NCBI GenBank assembly: GCA_028554795.2
Contig: JAPYKE020000537.1
Span: 372,001-436,000, forward strand
Direction of reading: 5' to 3'
Origin: Sinohyriopsis cumingii
Taxonomy: Eukaryota; Mollusca; Bivalvia; Unionida; Unionidae
Length of the DNA stretch: 64,000 bases
Shown: positions 24,593-39,235 of the stretch, one piece after another
Layout of the letters: each line of letters begins with the position of its first letter
Numbering within the stretch: position 1 is the stretch's first letter
The notes under the pieces: model-generated
Seen by the model: the letters and a program-made list of their open reading frames with translations, nothing else
Database searches by the model: none
What the model was told of the DNA's origin: nothing
Program-made: the position numbers and the translations under genes

Positions 24593-26402
24593 TTAAAAGA
24601 TCTTATATATCTTATGTACAAGTATAAGATAAAATGACTGCAATGGATTGTTCCCTGAATGGTTTGGAATAAAATTAAGTAGCACATATACAGATAAACT
24701 TGTTCCTTCTGCTAAATTACGAGAATTTAAATGAATGGCATAGTTCCAAAGAGATTGCAATATTCTGTTCTTACTGTTTGATATTCCTGTCATCATTGAG
24801 TGTGTGTGTATGATTTGGATTTATAAAGTAGCTTTAAGAATTTTGCAGTCATATCGCTTCGATGTTTGCGGTGTGACAGTTTATAGTGATTTCTTGCAAT
24901 GGGGCATCATGCCGCAGACAGGTAGTGTGATGTTCCACCCAGTTACATTATCCTGACACCAAGCCGACCAATCGTAACACTAACATCTTAATGCTGAGCG
25001 ACAAGAAAGGCAGCTATTAATACCATTTTTGTAAGTCTTTGGTGTGACCCGGCCGAGGATATATCACACGTGCTGACTACTAGGCCACTGGAGCGGGCTG
25101 TCATCATTGACAACACTATATTGTCTTTATTATTACTATTGCTTCAACAAAATGAAACCATTGCAATTTACAAACACGTTGGTGACACTGTTCCATCAAA
25201 GATGGTCTAATAGAAACAGAAAAGTATTATTAAGACCAATGACAAGTTTCGCTTCACATATTTTTCACGGTTTGTACATAGAGGAGCAGAAGACATTGTG
25301 TATTTATAAGATTTGAATAATATCATTTTGATATATAATGAAAATTCTTCAGGTTGCGTTGATGCACAAAAATCTGTAATGTCACATCAAATTTTCAATA
25401 TCTGACCACTTAGATTTGGAATGAAGACCCAAATATGTAGAACAGTTCAAATACGTTAGAACATTGCCGTTAAAATGTACAGGGAGAGGAGATAGTGATT
25501 TGAAAGAAGTTGACTGAACGATCATTCATGCTGATTTTTGTGTATTACAGATGTAATCATTCTTTAATGCGAATTATTCACATATCTTTAACAATATCCT
25601 TAAATCAGCGATTAAAGGATTTATTAATGATATTTCATCAGTAAGACTATAGTTGTTAAGAAGCAACACATTTGGTGGCAAACATAATGACACATAACAC
25701 TGACCCGGCTTACGACTTAACTCGTATATGCATAATATTAAATAGCAAAGGTAAATACCGCACCCTCGACATACCCCACTGGTTACATGGAAAGTGCTGG
25801 ATATTACACTTCTCCATTTGACATAGTACAACTGTTTGCTATACCAGTTAACTAAAGTATGAACTATTTAGACAGGTATTTTAGTATCAATGAATGATTC
25901 AAAGAGTATATAATGACTAAGTCTATGAAATGCCCTACTAGCGTCTAAAAAGCAAACAAACACTGATTCCCTGTTCTAAATAATAGTTAACAGTTTCCTT
26001 AAATGCATATAGGCACAAATCTGCAGATTGTCTTTTTTCTGAAAAACCTAACTGATTATCAGAGATTGTGACTTCACATCTTTGCAGGATGATGAATTCA
26101 AATATCTTTGAAATATTATGCGTTAAGCGATATAGGTCTACATATATTTTTTGTCCTTCAGGTTACCAATTTTGCTTTTTAGTAGCGGTCTAATCGTAGA
26201 TATAATGAATTCACCGGAAATCATATGACGTACGAAGATACCATTAAATGAAATCATCAAAAGCACATGAAGTCTAGTATTTTAAAATTTAAAATGTTCC
26301 ACAGGTAAGAAAATCTGATCCAGGACATTTACCTCGTTTTTGTCTTTGTTATTGCACATTGGATCTCAAAAAGTGTGATTACCTGAACGCAAAAAAAATG
26401 CT
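24593..26402 (-). pseudogene. LINE RT pseudogene, unit 5
   Basis: Thumb-side piece at 25574-25831. An A-run near 26.39 kb is changed (gcaaaaaaaatg). Confidence 0.85.
24800..25097 (-). mobile_element. tRNA-derived SINE, unit 5
   Basis: 298 bp with intact 13-bp duplications. Confidence 0.88.
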
Positions 26403-28596
26403 GGAAGAACACTCTTCTTATTTGGTTTTTAAAACTTTAGTGAGTCTATAAAATGATTTTTCCATATGTCGCGTATATTATTTTGACAATAGCTCGCATC
26501 GATGCAAATTGGTAGTTTATTGGAAGTTGTGGTATTTCGTTTTACAATATAAAGTTATTGCTTATATGTATTTTGTGTTGAAAAGTTACCCTTTTGCCAG
26601 CCATGTCACCCTATTATGTTTCTTCCTTGCTAACATTGGTATCAACTTGTCAACTATATTGCTTCTTTTTCAACAAGGTTGCCATGTCGATAACTATGCG
26701 GCTATTCGGCCATCCATGTTGCCTATTTAGCTACACACACTGCCATACTGCCAGATATGCTACCATACTGCCAGCCAGAAATAAACTAAATTGGTTAGAG
26801 TATTATATTGGATAAATGGTGACAAGAATATTCAAGCTCCAACATCCGATGAATGGTATTAAGGTATACAAATAAACAGTACAAATAATGGCAAAATATG
26901 TCTAAATACAAGTTGCCTTTAGGTTTCTGCTTCGATATGAATTTTCAACGGTGATCTTAAGAACACGAACCATTTTTACAAGCCAAACACAGTAGAATTG
27001 ACCATATGCTAAAATGAAAAATAAAATTTAGAATGGATCAACCATGCGAGAGTTTCAAAGTATGGATTTCAATGCAAATAGAACAAAGTAAAATATACAA
27101 GCATTCAACCATATGGATACAACAAACCACCTCTTTTAAGTAGGTACTACGTGACAAGATCTGAGTATCACTTTGCCAATATGCATACTATGAAACGTAA
27201 AGATCCAAGTGCAAGGCCGAGGAGTATAGTACCAGTGAACATCATAAACTATGGCTATGTAGCTGATAAGGACAGACACTAAGAAACACCTATTATTCGC
27301 TTAATGTTAGTCCAGGTTGAAAAATAACCAAACGCGCCTACTCTAAGTTACGATATATACACCTATGATCGCACTTGCTTATAATAAATCAAATGTACCA
27401 CTAAGATGGTCTTATGTCTTACCTTATTCCGTGAGCCATACTGATATAGTTTTGTTGTATAGGATGCAACATCATAGTTATTCTGAAAATGGTTAGAACA
27501 TACTTTTGTAAACTTTCCTAAGATATATCAATGATGAGGTATTTGCAAAAATGTTCAAATCATTTCAGAATAAACTACCAATGGTATATTAACCAGCAAC
27601 ATAAATAAGGAGAGAATAAAACTGGAAGATAATATTGAACTTATGCATTTTTTCAACGTTCAATTACCTTTTGAAATGAAAAGTTGCACTATCACACAAA
27701 ACACGTATTTAGTTTTGAAGTATTTCATATTGGTTATTGTATGATTTCGATGTATCGTGCTATATCATCATATGAAATCAACTCGCAGATTATTCGATTC
27801 TCTTAATTACTTTGACCATGTTGTTCGAGACAAATGTCAAAGAAATACCAGAAAATGATTTTCTCCTGCATCGCTTTAGAATAACGCATAACAGAACTAT
27901 TTTTTAAGTATTAACCGCCTCAAATCAATGTCATACATAACTATTTTCAGTTCATCTAGAACAAAATAAAACGACTCTACCTAATAAAAAGAATCTCAAA
28001 AGTCAGGTCTATTTTGTTCTTCTAATCTACCATTAAGTAACTAAAGTTAAAGGATCAAAATACTCATTCAATTTTCATGTTATAAATCTACATAGATTAT
28101 TATCCTATGGTGTATAGTAAAGAACTACATTTAGAACATTCCAAAATGTTGAATGAGAAAAGGGAAGAGGTTATTTTATATGGGATGAAAAATTAAAATT
28201 CCTATTAATACATTGTGTTTCTGATGAATCTTTAAACATAAAATCACGAAAGTATTTTCAAAAAGATTTATATATTAATAAACATATCATAAGGATATTA
28301 AGACTGTCATCACATATTTCTTGTACAGCTTAATGCACATAACATATTGAAAATATTTATAACTAATTGGAAATTCTGAAATAAGAACCTGCGATTCCTA
28401 TATAGGCTTTCACAATGATGGGAAGCTGGATATTGTTGAATTAACATAGGTTTATTACTTTGTTATAAAGTTCTAACTTACATGCAACATATTACAGAAT
28501 ATTTGTATTTCAAACTTAGGCAAAGGAACTGCACACATCTACATGTACTGGCATGAAAAATCAAGTGTCATCTTTTCAATAAAGTGAAATTATACA

Positions 28597-28620
28597 AATA
28601 ATAGTAATAATAATAATAAT
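28597..28620. repeat. Microsatellite 1, unit 6: 8 triplets with one AGT
   Basis: Shortened and interrupted relative to the other type A units. Confidence 0.95.
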
Positions 28621-28800
28621 AGCAAAAATACTGATAATTATAAAAATAATTGTAATAATTGCGATATTAATAATAATCATAATCGCGCTAAATCCAGAGA
28701 AAGAATAATGAGTAGCTTTCGAAAGAATACAGGTACAAGAAAAATGATGGTTATGTTTCATAGAAACACGAAATGAATTTCTTTCGTCTTATAATTTCAG

Positions 28801-28833
28801 GGCATTGGGAGCGCGGCAAGGACGATTGGCTCG
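28801..28833 (+). other. Candidate micro-exon, unit 6 (A allele)
   Basis: Identical to unit 1. Confidence 0.38.
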
Positions 28834-29512
28834 GTAAGTTCAAATGTATCCTCAGCATTTAAGAATTATTTATGCTTGGTCATATTTTGATTGCTTGTCT
28901 GTCGACTGTTCTATTTAAAACCTTGATCAAAACACCCTCTCCGTTAAAATGTCAGAATTCAAAAGGTCAAGCATATCATATCAAACTTAAACAGAATTGT
29001 GATTTTAGTCTTTGTACTGATTTCCAAACTGAACATCTCACTGATAATGTAAAGGACACAAATATTGCTAATACTGCTAATACAGCTACAGCTACTTATA
29101 CTGCTACTAATCCTGCTACTATTAAAATAACACATAAATAAATGAATATACAAACACCAAATTAGACCATGAATCTAAACAATATCGTAAGAAATGAGAT
29201 TTAGCTTTCAGCATTAACTATATGCCTCGAGTACTGGAAGAAAGGTAGGTCATATTTATTGTGAATAGCTCCTTTTACTAGCTTACAAATATAAACCCTC
29301 TCAATTAGTTGGATCCTTCACGGATAGAAAAAAAGAAATGGGCAGCCAAGAGTATTGTCCTTTAATTTATAACCATTATAAACATAACATTACATTCACT
29401 GACAGATATAATATCAACTCTGCAATGAACAAAGGTGTACCAAAACAACGATATTTTCAGCAGATTAACATATTTCTGGAGCACGTAATAGGTATGCCTC
29501 CTCGGATGATCC

Positions 29513-29516
<4 letters not shown>

Positions 29517-29579
<63 letters not shown>
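29517..29579. repeat. Microsatellite 2, unit 6: 21 triplets, one AAC
   Basis: Second-longest AAT tract. The interruption sits further right than in units 4 and 5. Confidence 0.96.
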
Positions 29580-29582
<3 letters not shown>

Positions 29583-29891
29583 GATGGTAAGGTCGTAAAC
29601 GCAAAAGAAAAGAAAATATCAGAAGAAGCAGAAGCAATACATACTTTATTATGTCCAGAATAAAGAAAAAAGATTGCTCAGTTATACAAGGTTCGAGGTT
29701 TGCCCCGCATTGGAACATATAAATATACACACATAGAGAAATTATAGACCATGGCTAGGTTCAAGGATGTATGTCAAATTCACAGTGACATTTGAGTTTT
29801 AATAGTAATAAGAACAAGCATTCTTTATTTCAGACAGGATAATTCATAGATTTAAACTAAAATAAGGATATAAAAGAAAAATATTGTCAAC

Positions 29892-31702
29892 TTAAAAGAT
29901 CTTATATATCTTATGTACAAGTATAAGATAAAATGACTGCAATGGATTGTTCCCTGAATGGTTTGGAATAAAATTAAGTAGCACATATACAGATAAACTT
30001 GTTCCTTCTGCTAAATTACGAGAATTTAAATGAATGGCATAGTTCCAAAGAGATTGCAATATTCTGTTCTTACTGTTTGATATTCCTGTCATCATTGAGT
30101 GTGTGTGTATGATTTGGATTTATAAAGTAGCTTTAAGAATTTTGCAGTCATATCGCTTCGATGTTTGCGGTGTGACAGTTTATAGTGATTTCTTGCAATG
30201 GGGCATCATGCCGCAGACAGGTAGTGTGATGTTCCACCCAGTTACATTATCCTGACACCAAGCCGACCAATCGTAACACTAACATCTTAATGCTGAGCGA
30301 CAAGAAAGGCAGCTATTAATACCATTTTTGTAAGTCTTTGGTGTGACCCGGCCGAGGATATATCACACGTGCTGACTACTAGGCCACTGGAGCGGGCTGT
30401 CATCATTGACAACACTATATTGTCTTTATTATTACTATTGCTTCAACAAAATGAAACCATTGCAATTTACAAACACGTTGGTGACACTGTTCCATCAAAG
30501 ATGGTCTAATAGAAACAGAAAAGTATTATTAAGACCAATGACAAGTTTCGCTTCACATATTTTTCACGGTTTGTACATAGAGGAGCAGAAGACATTGTGT
30601 ATTTATAAGATTTGAATAATATCATTTTGATATATAATGAAAATTCTTCAGGTTGCGTTGATGCACAAAAATCTGTAATGTCACATCAAATTTTCAATAT
30701 CTGACCACTTAGATTTGGAATGAAGACCCAGATATGTAGAACAGTTCAAATACGTTAGAACATTGCCGTTAAAATGTACAGGGAGAGGAGATAGTGATTT
30801 GAAAGAAGTTGACTGAACGATCATTCATGCTGATTTTTGTGTATTACAGATGTAATCATTCTTTAATGCGAATTATTCACATATCTTTAACAATATCCTT
30901 AAATCAGCGATTAAAGGATTTATTAATGATATTTCATCAGTAAGACTATAGTTGTTAAGAAGCAACACATTTGGTGGCAAACATAATGACACATAACACT
31001 GACCCGGCTTACGACTTAACTCGTATATGCATAATATTAAATAGCAAAGGTAAATACCGCACCCTCGACATACCCCACTGGTTACATGGAAAGTGCTGGA
31101 TATTACACTTCTCCATTTGACATAGTACAACTGTTTGCTATACCAGTTAACTAAAGTATGAACTATTTAGACAGGTATTTTAGTATCAATGAATGATTCA
31201 AAGAGTATATAATGACTAAGTCTATGAAATGCCCTACTAGCGTCTAAAAAGCAAACAAACACTGATTCCCTGTTCTAAATAATAGTTAACAGTTTCCTTA
31301 AATGCATACAGGCACAAATCTGCAGATTGTCTTTTTTCTGAAAAACCTAACTGATTATCAGAGATTGTGACTTCACATCTTTGCAGGATGATGAATTCAA
31401 ATATCTTTGAAATATTATGCGTTAAGCGATATAGGTCTACATATATTTTTTTGTCCTTCAGGTTACCAATTTTGCTTTTTAGTAGCGGTCTAATCGTAGA
31501 TATAATGAATTCACCGGAAATCATATGACGTACGAAGATACCATTAAATGAAATCATCAAAAGCACATGAAGTCTAGTATTTTAAAATTTAAAATGTTCC
31601 ACAGGTAAGAAAATCTGATCCAGGACATTTACCTCGTTTTTGTCTTTGTTATTGCACATTGGATCTCAAAAAGTGTGATTACCTGAACGCAAGAAAAATG
31701 CT
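29892..31702 (-). pseudogene. LINE RT pseudogene, unit 6 (longer open segment)
   Basis: One extra T near 31.45 kb joins two frames that are separate in units 1-5, leaving 109 codons open at 31237-31566. These contain STIRPLLKSKIGNLKDK, then SKIFE and NQLGF, the RT fingers region. The catalytic box is still LTDE in the next piece (30873-31130), so the element is dead. Confidence 0.86.
30099..30396 (-). mobile_element. tRNA-derived SINE, unit 6
   Basis: 298 bp with intact 13-bp duplications. Confidence 0.88.
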
Positions 31703-33894
31703 GGAAGAACACTCTTCTTATTTGGTTTTTAAAACTTTAGTGAGTCTATAAAATGATTTTTCCATATGTCGCGTATATTATTTTGACAATAGCTCGCATC
31801 AATGCAAATTGGTAGTTTATTGGAAGTTGTGGTATTTCGTTTTACAATATAAAGTTATTGCTTATATGTATTTTGTGTTGAAAAGTTACCCTTTTGCCAG
31901 CCATGTCACCCTATTATGTTTCTTCCTTGCTAACATTGGTATCAACTTGTCAACTATATTGCTTCTTTTTCAACAAGGTTGCCATGTCGATAACTATGCG
32001 GCTATTCGGCCATCCATGTTGCCTATTTAGCTACACACACTGCCATACTGCCAGATATGCTACCATACTGCCAGCCAGAAATAAACTAAATTGGTTAGAG
32101 TATTATATTGGATAAATGGTGACAAGAATATTCAAGCTCCAACATCCGATGAATGGTATTAAGGTATACAAATAAACAGTACAAATAATGGCAAAATATG
32201 TCTAAATACAAGTTGCCGTTAGGTTTCTGCTTCGATATGAATTTTCAACGGTGATCTTAAGAACACGAACCATTTTTACAAGCCAAACACAGTAGAATTG
32301 ACCATATGCTAAAATGAAAAATAAAATTTAGAATGGATCAACCATGCGAGAGTTTCAAAGTATGGATTTCAATGCAAATAGAACAAAGTAAAATATACAA
32401 GCATTCAACCATATGGATACAACAAACCACCTCTTTTAAGTAGGTACTACGTGACAAGATCTGAGTATCACTTTGCCAATATGCATCCTATGAAACGTAA
32501 AGATCCAAGTGCAAGGCCGAGGAGTATAGTACCAGTGAACATCATAAACTATGGCTATGTAGCTGATAAGGACAGACACTAAGAAACACCTATTATTCGC
32601 TTAATGTTAGTCCAGGTTGAAAAATAACCAAACGCGCCTACTCTAAGTAACGATATATACACCAATGATAGCACTTACTTATAATAAATCAAATGTATCA
32701 CTAAGATGGTATTATTTCTTACCTTATTCCGTGAGCCATACTAATATAGTTTTGTTGTATAGGATGCAACATCATAGTTATTCTGAAAATGGTTAGAACA
32801 TACTTTTGTAAACTTTCCTAAGATATATCAATGATGAGGTATTTGCAAAAATGTTCAAATCATTTCAGAATAAACTACCAATGGTATATTAACCAGCAAC
32901 ATAAATAAGGAGAGAATAAAACTGGAAGATAATATTGAACTTATGCATTTTTTCAACGTTCAATTACCTCTTGAAATGAAAAGTTGCACTATCACACAAA
33001 ACACGTATTTAGTTTTGAAGTATTTCATATTGGTTATTGTATGATTTCGATGTATCGTGCTATATCATCATATGAAATCAACTCGCAGATTATTCGATTC
33101 TCTTAATTACTTTGACCATGTTGTTCGAGACAAATGTCAAAGAAATACCAGAAAATGATTTTCTTCTGCATCGCTTTAGAATAACGCATATCAGAACTGT
33201 TTTTTAAGTGTTAACCGCCTCAAATCAATGTCATACATAACTATTTTCAGTTCATCTAGAACAAAATAAAACGACTGTACCTAATAAAATGAATCTCAAA
33301 AGTCAGGTCTATTTTGTTCTTCTAATCTACCATTAGGTAACTAAAGTTAATGGATCAAAATACTCATTCAATTTTCATGTTATAAATCTACATAGATTAT
33401 TATCCTATGGTGTATAGTAAAGAACTACATTTAGAACATTCCAAAATGGTGAATGACAAAAGGGAAGAGGTTATTTTATATGGGATGAAAAATTAAAATT
33501 CCTATTAATACATTGTGTTTCTGATGAATCTTTAAACAAAATCACGAAAGTATTTTCAAAAAGATTTATATATTAATAAACATATCATAAGGATATTAAG
33601 ACTGTCATCACATATTTCTTGTACAGCTTAATGCACATAACATATTGAAAACATTTATAACTAATTGGAAATTCTGATATTAGAACCTGCGATTCCTATA
33701 TAGGCTTTCACAATGATGGGAAGCTGGATATTGTTGAATTAACATAGGTTTATTACTTTGTTATAAAGTTCTAACTTACATCCAACATATTACAGAATAT
33801 TTGTATTTCAAACTTAGGCAAAGGAACTGCACACATCTACATGTACTGGCATGAAAAATCAAGTGTCATCTTTTCAATAAAGAGAAATTATACA

Positions 33895-33912
33895 AATAAT
33901 AATAATAATAAT
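33895..33912. repeat. Microsatellite 1, unit 7: (AAT)6
   Basis: Shortest copy of this tract. Preceded by the A' variant aaagagaa. Confidence 0.96.
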
Positions 33913-34092
33913 AGCAAAAATACTGATAATTATAAAAATAATTGTAATAATTGCGATATTAATAATAATCATAATCGCGCTAAATCCAGAGAAAGAATAA
34001 TGAGTAGCTTTCGAAAGAATACAGGTACAAGAAAAATGATGGTTATGTTTCATAGAAACACGAAATGAATTTCTTTCGTCTTATAATTTCAG

Positions 34093-34125
34093 GGCATTGG
34101 GAGCGCGGCAAGGACGATTGGCTCG
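34093..34125 (+). other. Candidate micro-exon, unit 7 (A allele)
   Basis: Identical to unit 1, though substitutions are dense in the 34.25-34.8 kb segment of the same unit. Confidence 0.38.
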
Positions 34126-34804
34126 GTAAGTTCAAATGTATCCTCAGCATTTAAGAATTATTTATGCTTGGTCATATTTTGATTGCTTGTCTGTCGACTG
34201 TTCTATTTAAAACCTTGATCAAAACACCCTCTCCGTTAAAATGTCAGAATTCAAAATGTCAAGCATATCATATCAAACTTAAACATAATTGTGATTTTAG
34301 TCTTTGTACTGATTTCCAAACTGAACATCTCACTGATAATGTAAAGGACACAAATATTGCTAATACTGCTAATACAGCTACAGCTACTTATACTGCTACT
34401 AAACCTGCTACTATTAAAATAACACATAAATAAATGAATATACAAACACCAAATTAGACCATGAATCTAAACAATATCGTAAGAAATGAGATTTGGCTTT
34501 CAGCATTAACTATATGCCTCGAGTACTGGAAGAAAGGTAGGTCATATTTATTGTGAATAGCTCCTTTTACTAGCTTACAAATATAAACCCTCTCAATTAG
34601 TTGGATCCTTCACGGATAGAAAAAAAGAAATGGGCAGCCAAGAATATTGTCCTTTAATTTATAATCATTATAAATATAACATTACATTGACTGACATATA
34701 TAATGTTAACTCTGCAATGAACAAAGGTGTACCAAAACAACGATATTTTCAGCAGATTAACATATTTCTGGAGCACGTAATAGGTATGACTCCTCAGATG
34801 ATCC

Positions 34805-34808
<4 letters not shown>

Positions 34809-34853
<45 letters not shown>
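34809..34853. repeat. Microsatellite 2, unit 7: (AAT)15, uninterrupted
   Basis: No AAC interruption, as in unit 3. Confidence 0.96.
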
Positions 34854-34856
<3 letters not shown>

Positions 34857-35165
34857 GATGGTAAGGTCGTAAACGCAAAAGAAAATAAAATATCAGAAGA
34901 AGCAGATGCAATACATACTTTATTATGTCCAGAATAAAGAAAAAAGATTGCTCAGTTATACAAGGTTCGAGGTTTGCCCCGCAATGGAACATATAAATAT
35001 ACACACATAGAGAAATTATAAACCATGGCTAGGTTCAAGGATGTATGTCAAATTCACAGTGACATTTGAGTTTTAATAGTAATAAGAACAAGCATTCTTT
35101 ATTTCAGACAGGATAATTCATAGATTTAAACTAAAATAAGGATATAAAAGAAAAATATTGTCAAC

Positions 35166-36976
35166 TTAAAAGATCTTATATATCTTATGTACAAGTATAA
35201 GATAAAATGACTGCAATGGATTGTTCCCTGAATGGTTTGGAATAAAATTAAGTAGCACATATACAGATAAACTTGTTCCTTCTGCTAAATTACGAGAATT
35301 TAAATGAATGGCATAGTTCCAAAGAGATTGCAATATTCTGTTCTTACTGTTTGATATTCCTGTCATCATTGAGTGTGTGTGTATGATTTGGATTTATAAA
35401 GTAGCTTTAAGAATTTTGCAGTCATATCGCTTCGATGTTTGCGGTGTGACAGTTTATAGTGATTTCTTGCAATGGGGCATCATGCCGCAGACAGGTAGTG
35501 TGATGTTCCACCCAGTTACATTATCCTGACACCAAGCAGACCAATCGTAACACTAACATCTTAATGCTGAGCGACAAGAAAGGCAGCTATTAATACCATT
35601 TTTGTAAGTCTTTGGTGTGACCCGGCCGAGGATATATCACACGTGCTGACTAATAGGCCACTGGAGCGGGCTGTCATCATTGACAACACTATATTGTCTT
35701 TATTATTACTATTGCTTCAACAAAATGAAACCATTGCAATTTACAAACACGTTGGTGACACTGTTCCATCAAAGATGGTCTAATAGAAACAGAAAAGTAT
35801 TATTAAGACCAATGACAAGTTTCGCTTCACATATTTTTCACGGTTTGTACATAGAGGAGCAGAAGACATTGTGTATTTATAAGATTTGAATAATATCATT
35901 TTGATATATAATGAAAATTCTTCAGGTTGCGTTGATGCACAAAAATCTGTAATGTCACATCAAATTTTCAATATCTGACCACTTAGATTTGGAATGAAGA
36001 CCCAAATATGTAGAACAGTTCAAATACGTTAGAACATTGCCGTTAAAATGTACAGGGAGAGGAGATAGTGATTTGAAAGAAGTTGACTGAACGATCATTC
36101 ATGCTGATTTTTGTGTATTACAGATGTAATCATTCTTTAATGCGAATTATTCACATATCTTTAACAATATCCTTAAATCAGCGATTAAAGGATTTATTAA
36201 TGATATTTCATCAGTAAGACTATAGTTGTTAAGAAGCAACACATTTGGTGGCAAACATAATGACACATAACACTGACCCGGCTTACGACTTAACTCGTAT
36301 ATGCATAATATTAAATAGCAAAGGTAAATACCGCACCCTCGACATACCCCACTGGTTACATGGAAAGTGCTGGATATTACACTTCTCCATTTGACATAGT
36401 ACAACTGTTTGCTATACCAGTTAACTAAAGTATGAACTATTTAGACAGGTATTTTAGTATCAATGAATGATTCAAAGAGTATATAATGACTAAGTCTATG
36501 AAATGCCCTACTAGCGTCTAAAAAGCAAACAAACACTGATTCCCTGTTCTAAATAATAGTTAACAGTTTCCTTAAATGCATATAGGCACAAATCTGCAGA
36601 TTGTCTTTTTTCTGAAAAACCTAACTGATTATCAGAGATTGTGACTTCACATCTTTGCAGGATGATGAATTCAAATATCTTTGAAATATTATGCGTTAAG
36701 CGATATAGGTCTACATATATTTTTTTGTCCTTCAGGTTACCAATTTTGCTTTTTAGTAGCGGTCTAATCGTAGATATAATGAATTCACCGGAAATCATAT
36801 GACGTACGAAGATACCATTAAATGAAATCATCAAAAGCACATGAAGTCTAGTATTTTAAAATTTAAAATGTTCCACAGGTAAGAAAATCTGATCCAGGAC
36901 ATTTACCTCGTTTTTGTCTTTGTTATTGCACATTGGATCTCAAAAAGTGTGATTACCTGAACGCAAGAAAAATGCT
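35166..36976 (-). pseudogene. LINE RT pseudogene, unit 7
   Basis: Like unit 6, with the 109-codon open segment at 36511-36840 and the thumb-side piece at 36147-36404. Confidence 0.86.
35373..35670 (-). mobile_element. tRNA-derived SINE, unit 7
   Basis: 298 bp with 13-bp duplications. Two private changes in the body and head (caagcagacc, actaatagg). Confidence 0.88.
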
Positions 36977-37788
36977 GGAAGAACACTCTTCTTATTTGGT
37001 TTTTAAAACTTTAGTGAGTCTATAAAATGATTTTTCCATATGTCGCGTATATTATTTTGACAATAGCTCGCATCAATGCAAATTGGTAGTTTATTGGAAG
37101 TTGTGGTATTTCGTTTTACAATATAAAGTTATTGCTTATATGTATTTTGTGTTGAAAAGTTGCCCTTTTGCCAGCCATGTCACCCTATTATGTTTCTTCC
37201 TTGCTAACATTGGTATCAACTTGTCAACTATATTGCTTCTTTTTCAACAAGGTTGCCATGTCGATAACTATGCGGCTATTCGGCCATCCATGTTGCCTAT
37301 TTAGCTACACACACTGCCATACTGCCAGATATGCTACCATACTGCCAGCCAGAAATAAACTAAATTGGTTAGAGTATTATATTGGATAAATGGTGACAAG
37401 AATATTCAAGCTCCAACATCCGATGAATGGTATTAAGGTATACAAATAAACAGTACAAATAATGGCAAAATATGTCTAAATACAAGTTGCCGTTAGGTTT
37501 CTGCTTCGATATGAATTTTCAACGGTGATCTTAAGAACACGAACCATTTTTACAAGCCAAACACAGTAGAATTGACCATATGCTAAAATGAAAAATAAAA
37601 TTTAGAATGGATCAACCATGCGAGAGTTTCAAAGTATGGATTTCAATGCAAATAGAACAAAGTAAAATATACAAGCATTCAACCATATGGATACAACAAA
37701 CAACCTCTTTTAAGTAGGTACTACGTGACAAGATCTGAGTATCACTTTGCCAATATGCATACTATGAAACGTAAAGATCCAAGTGCAA

Positions 37789-37840
37789 GGCCGACGAGTG
37801 TAGTACCAGTGCACGGCCGAGGAGTATAGTCCCAGTGCAC
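37789..37840. repeat. 26-bp tandem duplication, unit 8 (type B marker)
   Basis: Two head-to-tail 26-bp copies beginning ggccgacgag and ggccgaggag. Type A has one copy. This is the first type B marker met when reading from the left and helps place the A/B junction. Confidence 0.92.
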
Positions 37841-39211
37841 ATCATAAACTATGGCTATGTAGCTGATAAGGACAGACACTAAGAAACACCTATTGTTCGC
37901 TTAATGTTAGTCCAGGTTGAAAAATAACCAAACGCGCCTACTCTAAGTAACGATATATACACCTATGATCGCACTTACTTATAATAAATCAAATGTATCA
38001 CTAAGAAGATATTATTTCTTACCTTATTCCGTGAGCCATACTGATATAGTTTTGTTGTATAAGATACAACGTCATAGTTATTCAGAAAATGGTTAGAACA
38101 TACCTTTGTAAACTTTCCGAAGACTCCAGCATCAATAAATATATAAATGGTGAGGTATTTGAAAAAATGTTCAAATCATTTGAGAATAAACTACGAATGG
38201 TATATTAACCAGCAACACACATAAGGTGAGAATAAAAATGGGAGATAATATTGAACTTATGAATTTTTTCAACGTTCAATTACCTCTTGAAATGAAAAGT
38301 TGCACTATCACACAAAACACGTATTATGTTTTGAAGTATTTCATACTGGTTATTGTATGATTTCGATGTATCGTGGTATATGTTCATATGAAATCAACTC
38401 GCAGATTATTCGATTCTCTTAATTACTTTGACGATGTTGTTCCAGACTAATGTCAAAGAAATAACACAGAATGATTTTCTTCTGCATAGCCTTAGAATGA
38501 CTCATATCAGAACTGTGGTTTAAGTGTTAACCGCTTGAAATGAATGTCATATATGACTATTTTCAGTTCATCTAGAGCAAAATAAAACTACTCTACCTAA
38601 TAAAATGAATCTCAAAAGTCAGGTCTGTTTTGTTCTTCTAATCTACCATTAGGTAACTAAAGTTAAAGGATCAAAATACTCATTCAATTTTCATGTTATA
38701 AATTTATATAGATTATTATCCTATGGTGTATAGTAAAGAACTACATTTAGAATATTCCAAAATGGTGAATGAGAAAAGGGAAGAGGTTATTTTATATGGG
38801 ATGAAAAATTAAAATTCCTATTAATACATTGTGTTTCTGATGAATCTTTAAACATAAAATCACGAAAGTATTTTCAAAAAGAATTATATATTAATAAACA
38901 TATCATAAGGATATTAAGACGGTCATCACATATTTCTTGTACAGCTTAATGCACATAACATATTGAAAACATTTAAAGCTAATTGGAAATTCTGAAATAA
39001 GAACCTGTGATTCCTATATAGGCTTTCACAATGATGGGAAGCTGGATATTGTTGAATTGACATAGGTTTATTACTTTGTTATAAAGTTCTAACTTACAGG
39101 CAACATATTACTGACTATTTGCATTTCAAACCTAGGCAAAGGAACTGCACACAACTACATGTACCGACATTAAAATCCAATTGTCATCTTTTCAAAAAAG
39201 AAAACATATGC

Positions 39212-39235
39212 AATAATAATAATAATAATAATAAT
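39212..39235. repeat. Microsatellite 1, unit 8: (AAT)8
   Basis: Type B lacks the degenerate AAT-like tail that follows this tract in type A. Confidence 0.96.

Larger units (their letters stand above)
21157..26452. repeat. Tandem array unit 5 (type A, 5296 bp)
   Basis: Almost identical to unit 4 through 24.3 kb, differing by one AAT in the second microsatellite. Its LINE end resembles unit 6 rather than unit 4. Confidence 0.97.
26453..31752. repeat. Tandem array unit 6 (type A, 5300 bp)
   Basis: Type A with an interrupted, short first AAT tract and a long second one. Near 31.45 kb one extra T in a T-run keeps a 109-codon LINE frame open (31237-31566, minus). This is shared only with unit 7. 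Confidence 0.97.
31753..37026. repeat. Tandem array unit 7 (type A with A' block, 5274 bp)
   Basis: From about 32.49 to 35.0 kb it carries the A' haplotype also seen in unit 3, plus private substitutions near 34.25-34.8 kb. The LINE end is like unit 6. It is the last full type A unit before the switch to type B. Confidence 0.96.
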
